64,000 nt of DNA. It comes from Paenibacillus etheri (GTDB lineage: Bacteria > Bacillota > Bacilli > Paenibacillales > Paenibacillaceae). The notes beneath the pieces were generated by a model, which was not told the DNA's origin, did no database searches, and saw only the letters and a program-made list of their open reading frames with translations. The position numbers were made by a program, and so were the translations under genes. The stretch covers positions 622,975 to 686,974 of the forward strand of contig NZ_LCZJ02000019.1 of assembly GCF_001012825.1 (NCBI RefSeq), in the 5' to 3' direction. Position 1 is the first letter of the stretch. Every line of letters starts with the position of its first letter. Of the stretch, positions 57,932-64,000 are shown piece by piece.

Positions 57932-59692
57932 CTACTTATACCAAGATGATTGTAAAGCGTACATGTTCGAATAAATCCCTTTATGATGTACTAAGTCTTG
58001 ATGGTTTCCTACTTCAGCTATACCTCCATTATTCATAACGTAGATCGTATCAACATTCTTCGCCCAACCCAATCGATGTGAAATAAAAATAGCTGCTTTA
58101 TCTTGGCAGATTTCTAATAATTTCGTATAGATTTCCATCTCAGCATTCGGATCAATCGCAGAAGTAGGTTCATCGAATACTATAAGCTCCGCATCATTGT
58201 ATAACGCGCGCGCAATCGCCAGCTTTTGCCACTGTCCGCCTGATAGCTGCCTGCTTCCTACTACTAATTGACCCAAATTCACATCTAATCCGCCTAATTC
58301 ATGAAGCAAATCTATCAGCTCACATTGTTCTAGAACCCTGAGTATTTTAGCATCGTCTGAAGGTGTATTCGCATCGCCCAATAGGATATTTTCTCTAAGT
58401 GTCAGTTCAAACTTTACAGCATTCTGAAATACGACGGACACCTTACCGTGAGGTTCTAAATGATCCTTCCAGCAAATCGTTCCGGAGCTTGGTCTATATT
58501 GACCTAATAATATTTTAATCAACGTTGATTTTCCTGCTCCATTCTCTCCGACGATGGCTATTTTCTCACCCGGCTTTATGGTCATATTGATGTTAGATAA
58601 GACATTCTTGTTCGATTTGGCGTATTTAAAATAGACATTTGAAACGGTAATAGGAAGCATAGAATCAGTCGAATTATTGATGTCATTTTTGCGAAAATCC
58701 CTGTTCTTATATGTAAGTACTTCATTTAAGTCATATAATTTGCTACTGCTGATGTAAAGCTTGCTTAATGGCCAGGTCAAACTCATAATTTTACCGCCAC
58801 TCGATAACAAAGCTAGAAATAACACCGAGATTGTACCAACAGTAACTGTATTGGACTCCCCCATCCGACTTAACAGATAAACAAGAACAATGAAGATTGC
58901 ACTTGTCTGAACCATAGCCACAACCATCCCTGTTTTGATCTCGAATTTTCTGGCGCTAAATCTTTTATTATGCTGCTTCTTCATAATCATTGCCCAGAGA
59001 TTTGTAAAATAAGAGATGGAGTTATAAATTCGCATTTCTCGAATCGCATTAGGGTCTTCCAAAGTGTTAGCAAGATAGTCCCCCATTCTTCCATCAAAGG
59101 TGAGCTCTCTTCCTGTTCTTCTCACTTTAATTTCCGTAAATAATCGAATGGATAAGGTAGTCACGATCATTATTGTTACCACGAATGTGACCAAGAGATA
59201 CCCACTTGTAGCCGACAACCAGATGATGCTTAGTAGTCCTGAGATAATCCCTACACTCGATACCAAAAAACCTGTAATCCCCTCTAAATCTTCTCCAACT
59301 ACCTTTTTAGCTCTTTGCAGCTTATTTCCAAACTCTTCATCATCAAAATCCTCAAAATCAACCCGGTTTGCAATATCTATCAGTTCGGATTGAAAAGCGA
59401 GGGTTAGTTCCGCATTCATTCGATTCTTCATCAGGTTGGTTATGCTTAATGAACAAGCTTGTACGCCATGAATCACAACAAACCATAGAATAGGGAGCAG
59501 GGTTATAACACCGCGAGCCACACCGTTAATGATATTCACTTGGACAGCGTAAGAATAAAAAGTTAATAGTCCACTGATTATAGGAACTATGATAGTGATT
59601 GTCGAGATCACCGGACTTTTTCTAACCATTCTCACTAGTATCATTACAATATTAGAGATGTCAGACTTCAGTACGAATCCCTCCTTCCTCAT
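57932..59692 (-). CDS. ABC exporter half-transporter B (membrane domain plus ATPase)
   Basis: About 586 residues: six membrane helices (about 30-320) and an ATPase with Walker A GENGAGKST, Q-loop SVVFQN, signature LSGGQ, Walker B LIVFDEPTSAID and H-loop FISHR. With its upstream neighbour (four-base overlap, ATGA) it forms a heterodimeric exporter. AAGGAGG lies eight bases before a CTG at 59671, so translation may begin there or at ATG 59692 by coupling. Substrate unknown. Confidence 0.85.
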   Translation of the reverse strand: MRKEGFVLKSDISNIVMILVRMVRKSPVISTITIIVPIISGLLTFYSYAVQVNIINGVARGVITLLPILWFVVIHGVQACSLSITNLMKNRMNAELTLAFQSELIDIANRVDFEDFDDEEFGNKLQRAKKVVGEDLEGITGFLVSSVGIISGLLSIIWLSATSGYLLVTFVVTIMIVTTLSIRLFTEIKVRRTGRELTFDGRMGDYLANTLEDPNAIREMRIYNSISYFTNLWAMIMKKQHNKRFSARKFEIKTGMVVAMVQTSAIFIVLVYLLSRMGESNTVTVGTISVLFLALLSSGGKIMSLTWPLSKLYISSSKLYDLNEVLTYKNRDFRKNDINNSTDSMLPITVSNVYFKYAKSNKNVLSNINMTIKPGEKIAIVGENGAGKSTLIKILLGQYRPSSGTICWKDHLEPHGKVSVVFQNAVKFELTLRENILLGDANTPSDDAKILRVLEQCELIDLLHELGGLDVNLGQLVVGSRQLSGGQWQKLAIARALYNDAELIVFDEPTSAIDPNAEMEIYTKLLEICQDKAAIFISHRLGWAKNVDTIYVMNNGGIAEVGNHQDLVHHKGIYSNMYALQSSWYK

Positions 59693-61473
59693 ACATATAA
59701 AGAGGACTGGCGATTAAACATCTTTTTGTATTTACCATCCACCCTCATTAATTCTTCATGCGTTCCACTTTCAACGATTTCTCCATCCTCAAATAGAAAA
59801 ATTCTATCGACGAATTTGGACATATACAGCCGATGCGTCACAATAATGGAGGTCTGCTGCTCTCCTAATTTCATAAAAGTATCAAACGCCTGTTGTTCCG
59901 CATAAGGATCTAGGGCAGCAGTAGGCTCATCAAAAATCATAAGAGCGCCGTCATTGAGATAGGCTCGAGCAATCGCAAGTCTTTGCCACTGTCCCCCAGA
60001 TAAGTCTATCCCTCCGAACTGAGGACCTACTAAGGTATCCAACGCAACACCATAATGATCAGCTTCTGCTGTTCTCATCGCGGATAATAATCTTGAATCG
60101 TCATGAATAGTAGCCATATTTCCTAAAGCAATGTTTTCACGAATTGGTCTTTGTAACTTAATGAAATCCTGAAAAACAACTCTGGTATCCTGCGTCACAT
60201 TATGCGCTAAGACTTCATTCTCACCTTTAAACCACTGGATGTTTCCAGCTGTTGCAGGATACAACCCTAAGATCAACTTAACAAGCGTAGATTTCCCCGA
60301 ACCATTCTCACCTACAAAAGCAATTCGTTCACCTGGATGAATAGTCATGTTTATATTACTAAGGGTGTTATTAGCGTTGGTCGGATATCTAAAATACATC
60401 TGATCAACATGGACCTTCATCGGATCTGTGTTCCTATTGGAGTTCACCTCCTGATCTCTAAGCACCTGCTCTTCCAAATCTAAATAAGACGTATAGTCCT
60501 CGTAACGCAAACGACTCTTCGCCAAGTCAGAGTAAACTCTTGTTAATGCAGGAATAACGATGAATAATTGACTGGATATCTGAAGTAATAGCACAAAGAG
60601 CCCAGCGCTCTGGCCGCTATTTCCAATCGTGATCGCCAAAATGGCAATCGTTATCCCATTTAATAAGATCATGATTAAGCTGTGGGAGAAGTTGAGGCTT
60701 TCAGAATAAATAACCTTACGGTGCCTTTGTTTGAAGTTACTAGTAAAGCTCTCTTTCATTGAGGAAACTAAATAAGAGGACATTCTGTACATTCTTACTT
60801 CTGGAATGGTATTTCTGTTAACTAACAAATCGACTAAATAGTTGATCATTCTTACAGAGGATGTTTGATCCGCTGAAATGGCCTCTATTCTCTGAGACAT
60901 TCGTTTCATAGTATAAAGCTGTAGAATCTGCACCCCTAAAATGATCAACACCAAAATATAGAATCCATAAACGGATAAGACAACCATTAACGCAACTAAT
61001 GTTATTAGCTGAACTGTTACGCCCGTCCATTGGTCTAACAGATCAATCAAATAAAGTCGTTTTGCTTTTTCTCTTTTAGTTTTTGTAGCGGGGTCTTCCA
61101 AAAGTGCCGTAGATAATTTAGAAGTCTTATCTAAAATACTATGTTCCAGTTCATATATACTGGTGGATGTTAAATTGGTGATAGAAATGGCCCGAAGAGA
61201 ACTATTAAGACCCGCTAGATATAATACTAGCATAAGCAAACTTACTATTAACAAGATATGTTGGTAGGCGTTAGGATTGAAGTTCTGAATTAGGTCAACC
61301 ACATATTTCGTCGTGAACAGTTCTGCAAAGAGGATTGGGGCACCCAGTAGGTTAGTGATAAAATATAAAAGTGAGTTTCTTCTGTCTTTCACATATAATA
61401 GTTTTACAACATAGAGAAAGTCAGGCAGGCAGCATCTCTCCTTATAAGTGTATTTTTTTGTAGACACTTTCAT
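59689..61473 (-). CDS. ABC exporter half-transporter A (membrane domain plus ATPase)
   Basis: About 594 residues: six membrane helices and an ATPase with Walker A GENGSGKST, signature LSGGQWQRLAIARAY, Walker B LMIFDEPTAALD and H-loop IVTHRL. The predicted transcript start near 61486 (TATAAT at 61493-61498 on the minus strand) leaves only some 12 bases before ATG 61473, which has no site, whereas AAGGAG precedes a CTG at 61428 by nine bases. So the true start may be CTG 61428. The exporter pair has no linked peptide or regulator; it is divergent from a polysaccharide deacetylase. Confidence 0.85.
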   Translation of the reverse strand: MKVSTKKYTYKERCCLPDFLYVVKLLYVKDRRNSLLYFITNLLGAPILFAELFTTKYVVDLIQNFNPNAYQHILLIVSLLMLVLYLAGLNSSLRAISITNLTSTSIYELEHSILDKTSKLSTALLEDPATKTKREKAKRLYLIDLLDQWTGVTVQLITLVALMVVLSVYGFYILVLIILGVQILQLYTMKRMSQRIEAISADQTSSVRMINYLVDLLVNRNTIPEVRMYRMSSYLVSSMKESFTSNFKQRHRKVIYSESLNFSHSLIMILLNGITIAILAITIGNSGQSAGLFVLLLQISSQLFIVIPALTRVYSDLAKSRLRYEDYTSYLDLEEQVLRDQEVNSNRNTDPMKVHVDQMYFRYPTNANNTLSNINMTIHPGERIAFVGENGSGKSTLVKLILGLYPATAGNIQWFKGENEVLAHNVTQDTRVVFQDFIKLQRPIRENIALGNMATIHDDSRLLSAMRTAEADHYGVALDTLVGPQFGGIDLSGGQWQRLAIARAYLNDGALMIFDEPTAALDPYAEQQAFDTFMKLGEQQTSIIVTHRLYMSKFVDRIFLFEDGEIVESGTHEELMRVDGKYKKMFNRQSSLYV

Positions 61474-61564
61474 TGTTTAGACGTGGAATCCGATTATAAC
61501 GTTTAATATTTATAATTGGAAGAGTTAATTTTCGAAATGACCAAACGAACAGGAGTGTACATTC

Positions 61565-62365
61565 ATGAAACTTCAATTTAATTTATTCCCGGGCGGATTG
61601 CCCAAGGCGCTCACCATGAGCTATGATGACGGACAGAAATACGATATTCGCTTGGCGGAGATTTTTGATCAATATGGGATTAAAGGTACTTTCCATTTAA
61701 ATAGCGCAATGATAAACGCACCCGGATTCTTATCATCTGCTGATGTTAAACATTCGCTTAGGAACCATGAGGTATCTGCCCATTCCGTAACCCATCCACA
61801 TCTAGAGCGTCTACCTTTACCTATGGTAATCGATGAGCTGTTTGAAGACCGTAAGCGACTGGAGAAACTAGTGGATTATCCGGTACGAGGCATGTCCTAT
61901 CCTTACGGTACATACTCTCAAGAAATCATTGCGCCACTACAGTCTGTTGGGATTGAATACAGCCGCACTGTCCATTCTACCAAACAGTTTGATATGCCTT
62001 TGAATTTCATGGAGTGGCATCCAACATGCCATCATATAGAAGATCTGCATCACGTATGGGAGCGATTTACAACGGAGGGGCCATCCCAGAAACTGAGACT
62101 CTGTTATGTTTGGGGTCATAGTTATGAATTTGCACAGCAGAACAATTGGGAGCTTATCGAATCCTTTTGCCAGCAAGCTGGTGGACATTCGGATATTTGG
62201 TACGCAACCAATATCGAGATCTATGATTATGTAAGTGCACTATATGCACTGAAAATTACTGCTGACAGAACGATCATCCGTAACAACTCGGCTATTGATG
62301 TTTGGGTATCCGTAAATGATCAACCTGTTGAGATTAAGGGTGGAAGTACGATGATGATGAAATAA
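61565..62365 (+). CDS. Polysaccharide deacetylase family protein (CE4)
   Basis: A 266-residue NodB-homology protein. It has MSYDDG (catalytic and metal Asp), HSVTHPHL (metal His pair) and RGMSYPYGTYS, the core CE4 motifs, but lacks a signal peptide and appears cytosolic. Such stand-alone members may act on small glycans or be orphans. It is 91 bases from the divergent ABC exporter, with its own AGGAG (eight bases before ATG). Confidence 0.85.
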   Translation: MKLQFNLFPGGLPKALTMSYDDGQKYDIRLAEIFDQYGIKGTFHLNSAMINAPGFLSSADVKHSLRNHEVSAHSVTHPHLERLPLPMVIDELFEDRKRLEKLVDYPVRGMSYPYGTYSQEIIAPLQSVGIEYSRTVHSTKQFDMPLNFMEWHPTCHHIEDLHHVWERFTTEGPSQKLRLCYVWGHSYEFAQQNNWELIESFCQQAGGHSDIWYATNIEIYDYVSALYALKITADRTIIRNNSAIDVWVSVNDQPVEIKGGSTMMMK

Positions 62366-62372
62366 TCCAAAA

Positions 62373-62412
62373 TGCAAAAAAAAGAGCGATTATAACCATC
62401 GCTCTTTCTTCT
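62373..62412. terminator. Bidirectional terminator between the deacetylase and stalk-domain genes
   Basis: AAAGAGCGAT and ATCGCTCTTT form a perfect 10-bp stem around a seven-base loop, with T- and A-runs outside. Confidence 0.9.
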
Positions 62413-62433
62413 AGTTACATAAAGTGACTACAA

Positions 62434-63576
62434 TTATTTTGATTGAAATGTAAATGTCACTGTCTTTGCTTTTTCCTCAAGGATTGGAGTATAGGTGAAT
62501 GTCAGTACATTCCCTTTGCGACTCTTTAACACTAACATTCTGGTCAATACATATGGATCTCTGCCATCATTTACTCTATCCCATTCCTTACGATCCTCAC
62601 TAGTAATTAGTTTTTCATAAAGATTAATGATTTCACCAGTGCTTCTATACACCATATATAATTGAGTCGTATCTAATAAACGTACGAGCGCCACATCCTC
62701 CGAAACATACTCCACGATGAAATCTCCTGATGTCCCGGTTAGTTTCTCCATCTCAAACAACTTCCCTAGGTCGCCATTCTTAGTAATATACTGAACGTTC
62801 TTCCCGTCTGTCATATACAACTGAGTGGACGGCACTTGCGGCGCATGGATATAAGCCGAGTTATTGTAATGAAAGTCCATTTGCTTGAGAATAGTACCCG
62901 CTTTGATCAATATTTGATAACTGCTATTGAAATCGGTGAACATGGCATAATGATTGTCCGTTAACTGTAGCAAGTCCGTACCATTGCCAATTTTTTTAAT
63001 CTCAAAAGCGTAGTTGTAAGCTGATTCCTTGAACGGTAGTTGTCCAATAATTACTGGTTTCCCAGCTGACGTAGCACGGTAATACAAATCTCCGTTTTTC
63101 TGAGATATCCAATAGGATCTTCCATCTACAGAAGCAGAAACCAATTTTGCTTCATCTACAATTTGGATAACTCCATCCGTTTTATTAAGCCCCGCTTTAC
63201 CTCCAAGTACACTGACCGCTGAGATCAATGGCACGTACACCGAGCCTTTTATAATACGTGGGGATTTTGTTAAAGTCATTACCGCCCCGTTCACTTTTGA
63301 CTTTACAGTACCGGCTGTGAAGATAACCTCACGCTCAGGACGAACAAGCTTGGCCGTTTTGGATGGTTGATCCCAAGATAATGTATACCCCATAGCATCT
63401 GCGAGTGATTTCAGAGGCACAAAAGTTGTATTCTCTGTGATGACCTGTTTACTGCTGATCCCGATTTCTTTATAGTTGAATTGAATTTGGCTTTCTGCTT
63501 GGGCTGATACCGATCCATACCCCGTACTTAAAATCAAAATAGCTAAGATTCCTAGCGTTACCTTCCATTTATTCAT
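62434..63576 (-). CDS. Secreted protein with copper-amine-oxidase-like domain
   Basis: A 380-residue exported protein: signal peptide (1-about 27), a copper-amine-oxidase-N-like domain (about 30-135, NTTFVPLKSLADAMGYTLSWD, GSVYVPLISAVSVLGG) of the type used as cell-surface stalk modules in Paenibacillus, and a C-terminal six-bladed-like region of unknown fold (about 150-380). A candidate SigV promoter (63617-63640) lies 40 bases upstream, so it may belong to the envelope-stress regulon at 33.6-38.3 kb. GAGGGAG precedes the ATG. Confidence 0.75.
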   Translation of the reverse strand: MNKWKVTLGILAILILSTGYGSVSAQAESQIQFNYKEIGISSKQVITENTTFVPLKSLADAMGYTLSWDQPSKTAKLVRPEREVIFTAGTVKSKVNGAVMTLTKSPRIIKGSVYVPLISAVSVLGGKAGLNKTDGVIQIVDEAKLVSASVDGRSYWISQKNGDLYYRATSAGKPVIIGQLPFKESAYNYAFEIKKIGNGTDLLQLTDNHYAMFTDFNSSYQILIKAGTILKQMDFHYNNSAYIHAPQVPSTQLYMTDGKNVQYITKNGDLGKLFEMEKLTGTSGDFIVEYVSEDVALVRLLDTTQLYMVYRSTGEIINLYEKLITSEDRKEWDRVNDGRDPYVLTRMLVLKSRKGNVLTFTYTPILEEKAKTVTFTFQSK

Positions 63577-63616
63577 TTCTTTTCGTCTCCCTCGGCTCTA
63601 TAGTCATATGTAATTA

Positions 63617-63640
63617 GACGGTAGGTTTTGGAAAAAGTTT
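63617..63640 (-). promoter_or_regulatory. Candidate SigV promoter of the 62434-63576 gene
   Basis: On the minus strand AAACTTTTT and, 16 bp after AAAC, CGTCTAAT. It resembles the promoters at 35030, 37086 and 38312. Confidence 0.5.
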
Positions 63641-63664
63641 CTTATATCCGTTTTACGTATGACG

Positions 63665-64000
63665 GATTGTAATATGAAGTGCGACAGCTAAACAGAGAAA
63701 GCCCATGGGGATTCGTGTAGAATGAAGTTACCACACACCATTCACACAAGGAGAATCACACCATGGGTTACACTCATCTTAGCATAACGGAGCGAAGCAA
63801 ACTAGAAGTACTATACGGATTGGGATGGTCTAGTCGAGCGATTGGGGCAGAACTTGGACGTCATCACTCCGTCATTGCCAGAGAACGGAAGCGAGGAAGC
63901 AGGGGAAATACCTATCGTGCTGAGACCGCTCAGATCGCGTATAGCGAACGTCGAGAAGGGAGTAAGTCGCCAGGTCGTTTCACCGCGGAACTGGCCGGAG
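63665..64000 (+). mobile_element. IS30-family insertion sequence, left end
   Basis: An IS30-type transposase starts at 63763. The preceding stretch, about 63665-63700, has the GAAGTGCGACAG sequence resembling IS30 terminal repeats, so I place the left end near here. The right end lies beyond the window. Confidence 0.55.
63763..64000 (+). CDS. IS30-family transposase, N-terminal part (runs off the edge)
   Basis: A partial frame of 79 codons from ATG 63763 (AAGGAG nine bases upstream) to the window end. The N-terminal helix-turn-helix is of IS30 type (THLSITERSKLEVLYGLGWS, SRAIGAELGRHHSVIARERKR). The DDE catalytic part would lie outside. Confidence 0.85.
   Translation, partial: MGYTHLSITERSKLEVLYGLGWSSRAIGAELGRHHSVIARERKRGSRGNTYRAETAQIAYSERREGSKSPGRFTAELAG

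Overview
The window looks like a chromosomal segment of a low-to-moderate GC Gram-positive spore-former, most likely Paenibacillus or a close relative. Reasons seen in the sequence: strong AGGAGG-type ribosome binding sites, RNase J, several ECF sigma/anti-sigma pairs, HemY-type porphyrinogen oxidase, copper-amine-oxidase-like stalk domains on secreted proteins, YdhK-like lipoprotein, CD3324 and DUF2935 proteins, and a large multidomain GH87-type alpha-1,3-glucanase. About 60 genes or gene remnants are packed with short gaps; nearly all read on the minus strand. There is no rRNA, no intact tRNA and no CRISPR array.

Region by region. 1-3.1 kb: end of a coiled-coil gene, an Eis-like acetyltransferase with a conspicuous double palindrome in its promoter, and a NhaC antiporter. 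3.3-10.2 kb: a five-gene operon of two sugar-type ABC permeases, an HlyD-like adaptor, a solute-binding lipoprotein and an 838-residue secreted repeat protein, with no ATPase. 10.3-12.3 kb: ECF sigma factor plus DUF4179-type anti-sigma. 12.5-15.7 kb: DeoR regulator facing a Gfo/Idh/MocA oxidoreductase, a sugar isomerase-like TIM barrel and a decayed hydrolase. 15.8-20.7 kb: a two-module polyprenyl synthase fusion, a saccharopine dehydrogenase-like enzyme and a divergent LuxR regulator. 20.7-28.1 kb: ABC remnant, small proteins, the GH87 glucanase, and a tetR-SMR-SMR efflux operon with a clear operator. 28.2-33.5 kb: RNase J, AraC regulator, ABC-F protein, P-loop protein.

33.6-38.3 kb is the most interesting block: sigV, rsiV and oatA (the lysozyme-resistance set known from Bacillus subtilis) next to a secreted protein that carries an RsiV-like DUF4163/DUF3298 ectodomain fused to a copper-amine-oxidase-like domain. 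sigV, oatA and the secreted gene each have a similar ECF-type promoter (AAC-T-rich, 17-18 bp spacer, CGTC), and another copy lies in front of the secreted stalk-domain gene at 62.4-63.6 kb. I infer one cell-envelope/lysozyme-response regulon with a possible extracellular lysozyme-binding decoy.

38.3-46 kb: nudix, APH-like kinase, lipoprotein, a tRNA-Phe 3' half that looks like an integration scar, tandem acetyltransferases, small unknown proteins and HemY. 46-51 kb: a two-component system with an ABC exporter, whose promoter has three direct repeats at 11-bp period. 51-57.8 kb: acetyltransferase, methyltransferase, PadR/DUF2812 pair, HesB-like protein, an internally deleted ilvB pseudogene, paired DUF606 transporters and a nudix hydrolase. 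57.9-62.4 kb: a heterodimeric ABC exporter and a polysaccharide deacetylase. The right edge enters an IS30-family element. Three genes (AraC and both exporter halves) have an ideal Shine-Dalgarno site placed to use CTG as start codon.
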